Assembly: GCA_914767885.1 (NCBI GenBank)
Contig: CAJZBQ010000057.1
Coordinates: 1,071,346 to 1,135,345 of the forward strand
Origin: Blepharisma stoltei
Taxonomy: Eukaryota; Ciliophora; Heterotrichea; Heterotrichida; Blepharismidae
DNA length: 64,000 nucleotides
Direction: 5' to 3'
Shown: positions 49,775 through 60,892 of the stretch, in pieces
How positions within the stretch are numbered: position 1 is the stretch's first letter
How the letters are laid out: the number at the start of each line of letters is the position of its first letter
Notes under the pieces: model-generated
What the model saw: the letters and a program-made list of their open reading frames with translations, nothing else
Told to the model about the DNA's origin: nothing
The model's database searches: none
Position numbers and translations under genes: made by a program

Positions 49775-52439
49775 ATGAGCTCAGACTCATGTGATATTGA
49801 AAGCTGCGAAAATGATGCCAATTTTATGTGCAATTGTGCTAACCCCGAAACATTTTTATGCTCATCCCACATAAGCAAGCATCTTCAAGATTCTCCAGGT
49901 CCCCATCACGCCATTAAAATAAACTCCGAAAAAAAAATCCAAACAAAGACTGAAACAATTGACTACTTGCTCTTCTTCTCCATTAAAGAGCAAAATTCCC
50001 GTTTTATTGGCAAAACTCAAATTTCATAGGTAGAGTTATTATAAGCCAATTCTATTAAATTTTAAATAAATTGTATTTAAAATGTAATTTTAAAAATTAA
50101 TTTAATTTTACTTATCTATTGCGATTTTAAACTTCTGTAAAAAAAAAAAACTCTAAGTAATGGTAGCAAATGAGCTTTGTTCACTCATGGAAGGGAAAGC
50201 TAGCAAAACAAACAGAAAAGCTCAAAAAACTCAAAAAAAGCTTATGCAAAGAAATAGCATCAAAAATCATAATGATTGAAGCCAGCCTTCTCAGCTGTAC
50301 AAAGAAAATTGACAGAAAAATTCTAACTCCCTTGTGAGCGAACAAAATCATGGAAAATCTATTTTTTGGGCAAAAACAAATCATCAGTGAGATAACAAAT
50401 TTTTTAAGAAAAATTATTTTGATATATAAGTAATAATTATTATAGTGAAATCTCTAGTTAATTCTGTTAATTTTAAAAGCTCTCATTTTACAAATTTAAT
50501 TAATATTTGCTTTAAAATTATTTCGAATAATTTCGAAAAAAACTTTTTTAAAACGTAAACCCTCACAAAATTTTTTGTTCGCTCATTGGATGGGAATAAG
50601 TATCAACCTAAAAATAAAAGACTTGATTTCTTCGGAAGAGAAATCAGAAAATGACCCTAACCTTAACACTTTTATGAAGCTGTGGAAGAGGAGAGGATCT
50701 TTAAATATCGATGACCTGGAAAAGCGAGGATCTGTCGATATTGTCATACCTGAGAAAAAAGGATCAGTTGATGTCTTAATTATTTAGAATTAGAAAGCGT
50801 CTGCCATTTGGATCACGCAGTCACCAAGGACCCCAATGAATTATGGTTCACCTGCTTACACCGCCTCAGTTCCACCTTGTTCGAATTGGGGCAATATTTC
50901 GCTGCCCCAGAATCAGCTCAGACACTGCCTTTCTTCTTCTTCTTTTTCTTCAGCTCCTGATGGGCCTGGTATTCTTCAGTGAGATTTTTCCGGACTTCTG
51001 CTCCTCCTTTGCGACTTGAGTGTTGAGTGGCTATGAACTTCTGAGGTATGCTGCTTGAGTTGGACGAAGTTGACCATTTAGAAATGAAAAAAAAATGGAA
51101 TTTCTGGCGAATTCTTGGTAAAAAGGAAAAAACCCAGGTCCTATTTCACGTTAGGCAGTTGCCCGATTGATCTAGGTGTTCCCTGTAGACTTTACTGGGC
51201 TTGCCCTTTCCAAACCTGAGCCTACCCCCCCTTTGAGGTAAAACCAAATCCCGAATCTGGACTGAGGGCTAGGCTCTGCACACTGTCAGAATTACTTACT
51301 ACCTTTGCTGTCCTTTTCAGGGTTGGTAAAACCTTACCGGATATAATTAAATATGTTCTCGAAGGAATCGGCGAGGCCGACCGCGAAGCGCTTAGACGGT
51401 ATATTTAATATAGATTAGCTGATGTCAATTGTCTGAGAAGAGGATCATTTGACTGTGTGGTCAGTGAAACTGTGAGTACGATAAATAACTATAGCTTGCA
51501 GAATTTAATGAGAGAAATAAACTTATTTATGAGGAGTGCTGAAAGAATAAAAATCCATGAGTGGAATGATTCTCCTACAAGTACCAAGATGTTTGACGAT
51601 AGCATTACACCAACGATTAAGGAGCTTCCAGAAACAAACAAGAAAAAATATAAAAAAAAATTTAAAAAAGTAAAAAAGCAAGCTGAAATTGTTGAGGAAG
51701 AAGGAAGCTGTAGAGGATCTATAGAAAACTTAAAAGAAATGGAAGAAAAATTGATTAAAAGTTCAGAAATTTCAAAGATTAATGGTAAAATAAATGGAAA
51801 TGAAAAGCAAGCACCAGCCCCTATTCAAGTAAATCTAAATATTAAAGAAAATGACACTAAATCCCTTCTTAATTTAAATAATGTTTTTTATAGGTAAAAT
51901 ATAATTCTGCATGAAAAGCTTTATAGCAAATTTAATATCTCCAAAAACAAAAATTTACATATAAATTGTTCTATTTCGCAGGAGGAGTGAACTAGGGTGC
52001 TATTTAAATAAAGTTAGCATTTAAATATATAAATTTTATATATAATTTTTTTTCAAAAATATTTAATCCCCCCTTTAATATAAACGCAAACTTTTTGTTC
52101 CGAATTAAAAGGGGAAGTAAGCGTGAGGATAATGACAGCTTTAAAAGCAAGCCTTTGCAAAGTTACTGCTTTAAAAATGTTCCAAGAATAAATTCAAGAG
52201 AGTCCTTAAGTCCGAAATCAAGCGAAATGAAAATTGAGGTTAGGGCAAGCTTAGAGTGCTGCTGTTGTGGAGAGTTTTTTGACTCTTCTGAAGTAGTGGA
52301 AAATTTCTGTGGTTGTCTTACATGCTCTAAATGCAATATTTTGGAGATGAAAAAGTGCTATCATATGAGGGGATATTTTGTTAATGAAGTCTGCAAAAAT
52401 TGCCAGAGGCAGAGACAAGTGACTGGGCATCGTTGGTAG
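49775..52439 (+). CDS. B-box-type zinc-finger protein with RGS repeats and C-terminal Cys cluster
   Basis: N-terminal B-box-like finger: CDIESCENDANFMCNCANPE then FLCSSHISKHL. A basic coiled coil (QTEKLKKLKKSLCKEIASK) follows. Short repeats of about 11 residues (RRGSLNIDDLEK, RGSVDIVIPEK, KGSVDV, RRGSFDCVV) fit basophilic-kinase sites. The C-terminus is CCCCGEFFDSSEVVENFCGC with CSKC and CKNCQ, a treble-clef-like cluster, ending GHRW and UAG at 52437-52439. Removed insertions: TNA-MITE 10 (join DRKILSINLKIKDL), SINE-like element 10, and TNA-MITE 11 (join IKENDTKREDNDSFKSK). The stretch 50027-50175 contains another, unresolved, AT-rich interruption. A RING/B-box-like scaffold or ubiquitin-pathway protein is possible. 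Confidence 0.65.
50327..50596. mobile_element. TNA-MITE 10 (TAA)
   Basis: CTCCCTTGTGAGCGAACAAA to TTGTTCGCTCATTGGATGGG between TAA at 50324-50326 and 50597-50599. Excision joins KKIDRKIL to SINLKIKDLIS in frame. Confidence 0.85.
50776..51415 (+). mobile_element. SINE-like insertion 10 with 3' stem-loop
   Basis: Contains GCCCTTTCCAAACC (about 51203) and AACCTTACCGGATATAATTA, then a stem-loop with outer arms TAATTAAATATG and TATATTTAATATA, as in element 8. Flanking repeats are imperfect: GTTGATGTC (50767-50775) against GCTGATGTC (51418-51426). Joining there gives SVDVNCLRRGSFD. A TA join at TTA/ATTAGC would give SVDVLADVNCLRRGS, also in frame. Confidence 0.75.
51861..52117. mobile_element. TNA-MITE 11 (TAA)
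   Basis: Between TAA at 51858-51860 and 52118-52120. Left end ATCCCTTCTTAATTTAAATA is somewhat diverged. The right end AATTAAAAGGGGAAG is preceded by its inverted copy CCCCCCTTTAATATAAACGC. Excision restores ENDTKREDNDSF. Confidence 0.75.
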
Positions 52440-52906
52440 CAGAGTGAAATTCTAAAATAAATGTAAATAGATCTATAGTTTATAAACCAAAGCCTTAAAG
52501 GTTAATTTTATTTAATCTTTTATATAAATTTCTTTATTATTCATAATAAATAATTCCAAATTAAATAAATACCAAAAATGAATGCATTTGACTCAATGAT
52601 TTAAGAAATGTGAAAAATGCATAATATTAATTAAATTATTTATTATAAAGATCTCAACGACATCAAAATAGAAAAAAATTAAGCTTGATGAATCATCATA
52701 AAAGCAAAACTAGGCGCAATCATTTCTGATAAAATTTTATTATTTTAACAAATAAAAAAATTTTGCGTTAAAATAGCTTGGGTTGCTCCAACGCTCAAAA
52801 TTTATTGTCAAAATTCACCAAAGTATTTTGTTGTAATAATCTTTCCATTGAATTTTGACAAAGTTTATGAATTTCTTTTATTTCTCTCATTTTATCAATA
52901 AAGGAA
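52440..52906. other. AT-rich intergenic spacer
   Basis: No ORF or repeat recognised; presumably 3' end of the B-box gene and 5' region of the transporter. Confidence 0.5.
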
Positions 52907-54399
52907 ATGGCATTAAGTATCCGCCCACCTTCTGTTCTAACAGTAGAGCCATCCGGGTTTGGCTTTTGGACTGGCTACTTTTTCGCCGTCAACTGCGTTG
53001 TAGGAGCTGGCTTTTTAAGTCTCCCCTGGGCTTATGAAAACGGCGGGTGGCTTTTTTGCCTGCTATATCAAATTTTTATGACAATTTTTAGCTTGATTCT
53101 TTCACATATGGTTTTTGAAATAATGGGCCGTGTTGAAGTTCTCACACGAATTCAAGAACTCGGTAAAGATGTTCCACAGCTCGATTTTAAGCTTCTAATT
53201 TTTGGAAAATCAAAAGGAGAACAATTAATTCCAATTACAGATCAAGAGCCAAAAATTACCTCAAGAAGAACAGACTTATCAGAAATCGCCAGACTGCTAT
53301 TTGGCGAGCATTTCGGCCGATTATATTTAGTTATTTTATACATTTATCAGCAAGGGATTCAAGTTTCCTATGCTTCAATTTTTTCCACATCTTTTGCATC
53401 AAATATCCCTTTAGGGAATCTTGACACTTGTGATGTGTATGAGGAAGCTGGGTTTTATAATAATTGCAAATGAAAATATTGGATTTATTTGCTGATTTTT
53501 GGGGGATTTATGGTATATTTGACACTGAAAGGAATGGAAGAGCAGGTTTGGTTCCAATCCTGCATGACTTTTATGAGGTTTCTTGTAATGAGCTTAGTTA
53601 TCATTACAAGTATTTATGATATTGCAACAAATAATAGCAACGAAAGTGACAATCGAAATAATATAGAAATGCCGCCTTTAATTGCCTTTGAGCATCTTGG
53701 GTCTGCAATACCAATTGTCCTTGTAGCTATGGCATTTCAAAACTCGATTCCTACTATTGTGCAGCATGTTACAGATAAAGAAACAAACTTAAGGAAAATA
53801 GCGAATGCTTCTACCTTGACTGCTTTTGGGTTTTATATGCTATTAGGAATGCTTGTTCCCGTCGCAATTGATGATGTCCCAAGCATGTCTACTTTATCTT
53901 ATAGGAATTACACAGCTGGGCATGAAAGGCATAATCGTCCTTGGTGAACTTATATTATTGAGTACATTGTGGTCATTTTTCCAGCACTTGACGTATTTTC
54001 GAGTTTTCCTATACAAGCTATTACGCTTGCTGATAATTTGTGCACAAGATATTATGGGAATATTCCGAAATTTCATATGCCAAAGAGAGGAGTGAGGTTC
54101 TTTAGACTGCTAGTTGTCATCCCTCCACTTATTATTGCATTCTTAGAATATAATTTGGTAAAACTAATATAGGGATTTATATTGGAGTGGACTGGACTAT
54201 TAGGGATCTTATTGATACCAGCTGCAATACCAATGATGCATTTAGCGGCTAGAAGATTAGTTGATGGAGAATCTGTGCATGATATAAATATTGTTCCACC
54301 TGTAAGCTATATATAGATGCTGTGTGTCATTTTAAGCGTTGCTCATGTATTTATCGCAATTTTAGTTGTAGTTCTGAATATTTTAGAGTCAACGAAATA
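52907..54399 (+). CDS. Amino acid/auxin permease family (AAAP, SLC38/SLC36-like) transporter
   Basis: MALSIRPPSVLTVEPSGFGF then GYFFAVNCVVGAGFLSLPWA, the TM1 signature of AAAP transporters (N-x-x-x-GxGxLxLPxA). Later TM segments include CLLYQIFMTIFSLILSHMVF, LIFGGFMVYLTLKGM, IPIVLVAMAFQNSIPTIVQH and LTAFGFYMLLGMLVPVAI. UGA encodes Trp at 53471-53473 (NCKWKYWIYLL) and 53945-53947. Two 15-nt introns near the 3' end (54158-54172, 54302-54316) are removed. It ends VLNILESTK and UAA 54397-54399. A proton- or Na+-coupled amino-acid transporter; substrate unknown. No insertion. Confidence 0.88.
54158..54172 (+). other. 15-nt intron in the transporter gene
   Basis: GTAAAACTAATATAG. Removal joins FLEYNL to GFILEWTGLLGILL. 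Confidence 0.88.
54302..54316 (+). other. 15-nt intron in the transporter gene
   Basis: GTAAGCTATATATAG. Removal joins DINIVPP to MLCVILSVAHVF. Confidence 0.88.
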
Positions 54400-54489
54400 A
54401 ATGGAGATTTATTTACTAATCATATATTTTTCGTTTATTAAAAAGCGTAATTCTGCTTTATTATTTAATTATTATTTCATTGTTGAAAT

Positions 54490-57400
54490 CTATAATAAAT
54501 CTGTCACATCTTGCTCTCTCTCCTCGTTTAGTATATCACCTAATTCAGCTAATTTTATTTCTTTGATTTCTATATGGTATGCTTCTTCAAGTCTCTTCAA
54601 GGCTGATAAATCTCCATTGTCGCTGATAATATTTATTGCTATCCCATGTCTTCCAAATCTTGAGCATCTTCCGACTCGATGAATATAGCATTCTTCGTCA
54701 AACTTTCTGGTACGTAACTCCCCCCTCCATGAGTTAGCAAAACCATTAGAAAAATCCCTATTTTTGTCCAAAACCCCCCCCTCTGCAAGCAAACAAAAAT
54801 TTTTTTAATATTATATAAAAAAAAAATTTGATATATAGATGATAATTTTAATAAAATCTCTAGCTGATTCTGATTAATTTTAAATATCTTGCGTTTTAAA
54901 AATATAAATTTCGCAAATTAAATTAATTTTTGCTTTCGATTTTTACAAATCGGAATTTTTTTAAATTTTGAAAAAAAATTTTCTTATAAAATTTATATAT
55001 AAATGTTTTTAAAAAATAAAAATTAACCCCCTCCTCTAATGGAGGAGTAAAAATCTTGGCAGATCAAGATTGACAACGCATTTCACTTTAATATTGTCAA
55101 TGCCTCTCGCAAGCAAATTTGTTGTAACAATGATTGAATATCTTCCAGCTTTAAAATTACTCATTGTAGACTCTCTTCTTGATGTCGTCATGCTTTTTCC
55201 TATAAGTAAGGCAACTGATCAGTCCATATCTGAAAGAGAATTAAAGACTGTTTGGGCGCGGTCACGAGAATTTACAAACACAATTGTGACTCCGTTTTGG
55301 GCTTTCTTTAAGAATTTAACAAGTGTTCTTAGCTTGTCAGATTCTCGAGAAACGATATAACTCGTACCCCTATAGAGATTTCTTTATCGAGCAAAATGCA
55401 ATGGACTGTTGAGCGAGCAAGACAGACTCTCTCAAAAGAGAAGAGCTCTATCTCTATATCAGGAAGTGTTAGAAGTGGCATGCTAAAAAATGGTGACAAG
55501 TGCGAAAAAAAGTTGGCAGGTAAACGCACCAATTTTTAAAAATAGCTTTATTATTAAATTAATTTTAAATTTAAGATACCCTTTTAGACTGATGATACTA
55601 AATATAAATTATTATTTATTATTTAAAAATTTCTACTGCCGTAAAAAAGCTACTCGATCCATAATTCATTAAATTTTAAATTTGTTAACGAGCATGAGCC
55701 ATTAAAGAACGACAAGCGTTCAATACAAGCTTTGGCTTTTTACATAGCAATCGATCATAAACAAATTGGATTGTTTATTTAAATTTCTATCGTTCTGCAA
55801 AAAGCAACTTTAATGAAAAGTTTTTCTATTTAAATTTGCTAACAATCATCATATGAGCCATTAAGAACTTTGTAAAGAACAGCAAGCGCTCAATACAAAC
55901 TTTGGCTTTATAGAGCATGTGATCACGATTAAATTAGCATGATTTATTTAAAATTCTATCCTTCCGTAAAAAGCAGCTTGATCGATAAGTTTTTAAGTTT
56001 CAAATTCATTTAAATTTGCTAAAGAGTATTTAAAATCTAAGTAAGTTATTAGTCAATCCCAGACTAATTGGGTATCTTAAATTTGAAATTAATTTAATAA
56101 TATAGCCATTTTAAAAACTGGCACTTTTGCTTGTCAACTTTTTTTCACACTTTTCACCATTTTTTGACATGTCACTTTTTGGCATTTCCTGGTATAGAGA
56201 TTCGGCTCATCTCTTTTAAAGAGTCTCTCTTTATCGTTCAACTATCCATTACATTTTGTTCGATATATTAAATCTATATAAGGGTATGGCCTATATAATA
56301 GTGATCAATTGTAGGGGAAATCAAATTCATTTTTTTGACAGAAATCTCATTTACATTCCCAAGTAATTTTTTCATATTATCTTTAGTATCTTCAGGAAAA
56401 GTAGCCGAAAACAGCAATGCCTGCATATTTTTCCCTAAAGATTTTGTAAGGAAAATTTTAATTTTCTGATAAACATCTAAATTATCCTTTTTATCCCACA
56501 AAAAATCAGCTTCATCCATAACAACAACTTTCAAATCTTTTATACTTATATACTTTGACTTTAAAGACTTAAAGAAAGTCCCAGACGTGCAGACTAAAAC
56601 TTGTCCTCTGTCTTTTTCATGGTTCCTAATAATTAGTCCCACAGAAACTCCGCAATATTTTGCAAATCTCTGATATTCCTCATAATTTTGTTTCGTCATT
56701 TCATATGTATGGCATATACATACAGCCTGAGTGTTAGGATTTGATGTATCAATTCTGCATAGAGAACCAATTACAAAGGTAGCAGTTTTTCCTGATCCTG
56801 TAGGTGCTTGGGCTATTAAGCTATCATGGCCTTCTTTTAATATTAAATCAATGCCATAGTTTTGAATTTTTGATGGGAAAGAATATCCTACTCTTTCAAT
56901 AGCTCTCAAGACGCGGGCTGGTATAGGAAGCTCATTTCATTCTTTGTTATACCGGAATGTCGAGAGCTCATCAGGCTCTTGCAACTCTTCTGATTCTTGG
57001 AAAAGGATTCTTGACTGGCTATCATTTTCAGAAATATTGTGATGGATAATTTCCGCCCTTTCTAAGGCCCCTCTGCGATAGTCGACCCATTGATCGAAAT
57101 TGGCTTCATTTTCATTTGGATTTTTTTCTTCTTCATTGTCCTCAAAATCAAAAATTTTGGATGACTGGACAGCTGGCTTTGGATCAGATGGGACTCAAAT
57201 AGAAGAATCTAAACTGAGTTGAGCAGTCTGACAAGTTTTGCATATTTTTTCTGAAATTTGGCTTAAAGATGAACAGTTTATACAAGCAGGGCATCCACAG
57301 TCAAGAGTTTTCATAAGCTCTTCTCCAAAGGATTCGTGGCATGATTGACACTCTATGATATTCTTGCTGGCTGGAATGCTTTTGACTTCTTTATTTTCTT

Positions 57401-57818
57401 TTTTCAGGAGAATTAAATAGGCCTCATTGAGTGTGTTATAATCCTTTCTTAACTTTTCATTTTCAGATTTAAGGTCTTGGATACTCTGTTTATTGGCTTC
57501 CTCTAAGCTATCTTTTTCAATTTTCAGATTAAAATATTTTTCTAAAGCTTCAGTTTTAGCTTCTTCTGCCATTTTAGCAGTCACATCAAGCTTCGTCTTG
57601 AGATCACTTATTTCTTGTATAAGCTTATCATTTTCTTTCGTTTTATCTTCTAGGGTACTTCTTGAGCAGTGATCATTATTTGAGTTGCCCTTTTTATTTA
57701 TGGCTTGTTTATTCTTGCAAGAGGATTCTGAGTGTTTTTGGATTCTAGTGTTTTGAAAAAGCTCTCTTGATGATATATTTTCATCGAATTCTTTGAATAA
57801 ATTGATTTGAAAGCACAT
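54490..57818 (-). CDS. DEAD-box RNA helicase with N-terminal coiled coil and zinc cluster
   Basis: Start MCFQINLFKEFDENISSREL (57818). N-terminal coiled coil, then Cys cluster CQSCHESFGEELMKTLDCGC with CINC and CKTC. Helicase domain 1: Q-motif region GYSFPSKIQ, motif I APTGSGKTATFV, motif II VVMDEADFL, motif III LLFSATFPED. Domain 2: VTIVFVNSRDRAQTVFNSL, motif V VTTNLLARGIDN, motif VI YIHRVGRCSRFGRHG. Two insertions are removed: the 938-bp long-TIR element (55360-56297; join TIDHYYIVSRESDKL) and TNA-MITE 12 (54718-55047; join VVNLDLPRFLRTRKFDE). UGA Trp codons include SLSDMDWSVALL and NKEWNELPIPA. Motif VI reads HRVGRCSRFGR where most eIF4A-like helicases have HRxGRxGRFGR. ATP-dependent RNA helicase; pathway unknown. 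Confidence 0.9.
54718..55047. mobile_element. TNA-MITE 12 (TAA) in the helicase gene
   Basis: CTCCCCCCTCCATGAGTTAG to CTAATGGAGGAG between TAA at 54715-54717 and 55048-55050, with inner copies CCCCCCCTCTGCAAGCAAAC and ACCCCCTCC. Excision restores motif V-VI spacing. Confidence 0.88.
55360..56297. mobile_element. 938-bp long-TIR IES in the helicase gene
   Basis: TATA at 55356-55359 and 56294-56297. Terminal arms of roughly 160 bp are inverted copies with mismatches: left ACTCGTACCCCTATAG... and right complement GGCCATACCCTTATATAG..., then GAGCAAAATGCAATGGAC and AAAAATGGTGACAAGTGCG in the left arm match the right complement. The core contains an imperfect tandem repeat of about 170 bp (about 55640-56030, phrase CAATACAAGCTTTGGCTTT). 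No transposase ORF. Excision restores DHYYIVSRESDK. Confidence 0.85.
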
Positions 57819-58168
57819 GGCTAAGAATTATTTATTTATTAAATCAAAGAGCCCCATTTTGACTAATTAAATAAAAAGGGGAAATTTTAGAATTTAATTA
57901 TATTGCAACTTTTAGATATATTTAAATTCATCTTCAAGATGATTATTTTCATATACGAAATTTTAATTTCATCTTAGATTAGATAACGATTGCTTAGAAT
58001 AATTAATAAGCCAATTGCTCTAGTTTTATATTATCTCTTTAAATAATCTTAAATAAGCATGAATTTACTTTGTCTCTTAATTTTAATAGCAAAACTTAAA
58101 GAAATTATTTGCAAAATTGATATTTAAAATTATGAAGTGAATGATAATGATGCTCATTTATAAATAAA
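57819..58168. other. AT-rich divergent spacer
   Basis: Between the helicase (minus) and the membrane protein (plus). No supported feature. Confidence 0.5.
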
Positions 58169-58789
58169 ATGATATCGCAAATTCTTTTAGCAACTTCTTT
58201 GTTTTTTGGGATCTTCAGCATTATCTGCAAATGACGGAAATATTCCACTTTGAGAATTAAAAATCCTTTTGAAATATCAGAATTAATCTCAATTTTATCA
58301 ATACTCTTTTGGAATATTCTTGAATTAATTTCAAATTATTCCACATGTCTAGTTGGAAGGCAAGAGTTTTGCTTATTTTCTCTACTTAATCTTCAAGGAA
58401 TCTGTTTGCTTGCTTTATCAATAAAAAAGAAATGAAATAACTTGTTGACTTTGTAAATTTTATTTAGAGGGCTGATCATAGTTCAATCGCTAGCATTATT
58501 TGTTGAAGGGACCCTTGAAATATCATTAAGAAGGGTAGAAATTTTAGGATTTTTATTAGGAATTTGTGTAATGCTTTACAAGGCAAAAACTGAAGGGAAA
58601 GCTAAAATATTTAAATACTTGCAATGCGTATGGTTTTTATTGACATCGATTTTATTTTATTGCCTTTTGCCTACAGCTTATTTAGAATTTACTATTACAC
58701 ACTATGACATAGTTATTTTATTGCCCATTTTCCTTATATGTGACATGAAATCAGGGAGAATCTCATCTGACACAGCATCAGTCATTTAA
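58169..58789 (+). CDS. Multi-pass membrane protein, family not recognised
   Basis: ATG 58169. About 200 residues with five or six hydrophobic helices: LLATSLFFGIFSIICKWRK, ISILSILFWNILELISN, LLNLQGICLLALSI, LIIVQSLALFVEG, ILGFLLGICVMLY, CVWFLLTSILFYCLLPTAYL and YDIVILLPIFLICD. One 15-nt intron (58453-58467) joins WNNLLTL to GLIIVQSLALFVEG. Two Trp are UGA (58231 and 58435 regions). Layout recalls the N-terminal half-membrane domain of ABCC-type transporters (NPFE..., membrane helices) but no ABC domain follows; left unassigned. Confidence 0.55.
58453..58467 (+). other. 15-nt intron
   Basis: GTAAATTTTATTTAG removes an in-frame UAA and continues the membrane-protein frame. Confidence 0.85.
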
Positions 58790-59320
58790 ATTTTAAATTA
58801 AGAGTAACTTCGCTTATTAATTTTAATGTTTCTCATATTTATCCAAAATTTTCATAATTAAATGAATTTAAAGAGATTTGAAAATTTTAGGTCCAATAAA
58901 GCCATATAAAAAAGAAAAAATTATAGAACAATCTAATGTATAGACTATTTAGAGCTTATGATCAGGCAAAAATCGGCTCGCCTATGGAAAATAGAGCTAA
59001 ATGCTTTAGCCATTTTGCCTTATCAGAGGCTTTAAATAACCATTAATTGGCTATAAAATTGATTTTTTTTTCTAATTTGATAAATGCAATGTGGGAAATT
59101 CAACCATATCGCAAAATTTGTCCTTAATATTAAAATTTCCCTTCATTAACGTTTCAAGCATTTGCAATTTTAATAGCATTTGCCAAATAATTTTTAACAA
59201 TTGCCAAGTCTATTTCAAGTATTAAATTTCTGTAGATAAATAATTTAAGCAAAGACTTGAAGCTTCATTTGAAAGATATTTATATAAATTCTACTTTAAT
59301 AAGAATTTTTTCATAATTTT
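58790..59320. other. AT-rich convergent spacer
   Basis: No ORF, RNA gene or repeat boundary recognised. Confidence 0.5.
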
Positions 59321-60892
59321 TTAAAGCCTACTCATGACTTTTTTACTTAAATCAAATTTGTAAGGACTCTGATTAGGGCTTGTTATGATATATATTCCTC
59401 CTTTATTATATAAGCACCGCATTGGGTATGGATCATTGGGGATTTTTGAAGTTCCTATTTTTTTCCAAGTATATTCATCTCAAATTTCGCTTTCATAGAT
59501 TTTTTTATTAAAATATCCAATCAAATACAATCTTCCTTCTATTTCTATTAGTTTCTTTCTTGTCTTCTTTGCAAATTCATAAGGGATACTTGAGAAAGAG
59601 TCGATGTCAATTGAATATTTCAAAAGATTTCTATTTTTATATCTGGAAATTATGATATTTCCTTTAAATATAACAATATTGCAAATGAAATCAGTGAGCG
59701 GCATCGGTATTAATTTAATCCACCGATTTTGATCAAAATCAAATCTGCTAGATAGATTTAAAGGAACATTATACTTAGATCCTCCAAAGCAATAAACACT
59801 TCTGTTGAAATATATATATCATTTTGTCTGAGTTTCGCACTCGCCTTGTTGAAATAAGAATTATTGATTCTCTCTAACTTGTTATATTAATATGATTTAT
59901 TGCACGTCACTTCACCTTAGAGTGTCGAGTTTTATCGCCTCACCCTTATTTACCAACTGATGATGTCAGCAGCCATCTTGATCTATCAAGCATTTAAGAA
60001 TCAGTCTCCAGCAATACCTGTTATCTTTCGGGCTACTTGACCAAGCTTAACTACTCTTCTTCCCATGTACCCCATCTAGGAACGGTAAAATCCGTTGTCT
60101 CTCATAAAATCGCTAGAGAAAGAAAAATTCAGGAGAGAACTTTTGGCTCAGTACCGCGCTTTTATGAATTATTATTTCTCAATTTAAAAGATAATAGCTG
60201 ATGAGTAGCCGCAAGGCGTTCCAGATGGGTTCTATTTTTTTAGAATTTACTTTGCTTAATCTTTTTAGCAAAAGCATATTCTTAGAAGCCAGTCCTTCTA
60301 AGCACGGCTATTACAAAGATATATTACTAATAAAAATATTTTGATTATTTCTAGCTCCAGATGGCAGCAATCGAATATTATAATGACTATCAATTTTTAA
60401 AGTAATCCCAGAAGCTGGATAAGCATTGTTTCCAGAACAGAATAGCTCGCCATATGGAAGTTGAGCAATGCATGTGGCATAGCTTAATCATTCTGGAGTC
60501 TCCAAAACTTTCAACCCTTCTCTTTCGCTTTCAGTGTCATAAATAATCAAAGTAGTTTTATTATATTGTCAATCAATAAGATAAAGAGATGCTATTTGAT
60601 GATAGGCTTTGACATATTCTTGATATGCTAGGGTCAGTTGTAAATCAGAATCAAAATTCTGATTTTCATATAATTTGCAAATTCTTCTGAAATCTTGCTC
60701 TGTTTTTGGGTCATTGTTTGTTTTATTTAAAATTGCAGATTTTTTGGCTCTTAACTCTTCAATAGTTAGTGTTTGGCTTACGAGGTCTTGATTAAGATGA
60801 TTTATAGCTGGTTTTCTTATGTTACTGATATCTAAGTCTGAATTTCATTGAAAATTAATTAAGCTATCTTGACTTTTAGAGCTTAATTCCAT
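59321..60892 (-). CDS. Kelch-like repeat protein, last gene before the telomere
   Basis: ATG 60890-60892: MELSSKSQDSLINFQWNSDL. N-terminal helical region, then kelch-like blades: HQIASLYLIDWQYNKTTLII, LPYGELFCSGNNAYPASGIT, VYCFGGSKYNVPLNLSSRFD, NRWIKLIPMPLTDFICNI, RLYLIGYFNKKIYESEIW, MRCLYNKGGIYITSPN. Trp codons include UGA. It is split by SINE-like element 11 (59870-60328). The join RNNQNIFIQQGECETQTKW keeps frame using one copy of an 18-bp diverged repeat. Ends UAA 59321-59323. A beta-propeller protein; no enzymatic residues seen. Confidence 0.7.
59870..60328. mobile_element. SINE-like insertion 11 in the kelch gene (18-bp diverged TSD)
   Basis: Flanks AAATAAGAATTATTGATT (59852-59869) and AATAAAAATATTTTGATT (60329-60346), similar but with about seven differences. 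GC-rich interior, no inverted ends, stops in all relevant frames. The diverged flanks suggest this is one of the older insertions. Confidence 0.65.
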
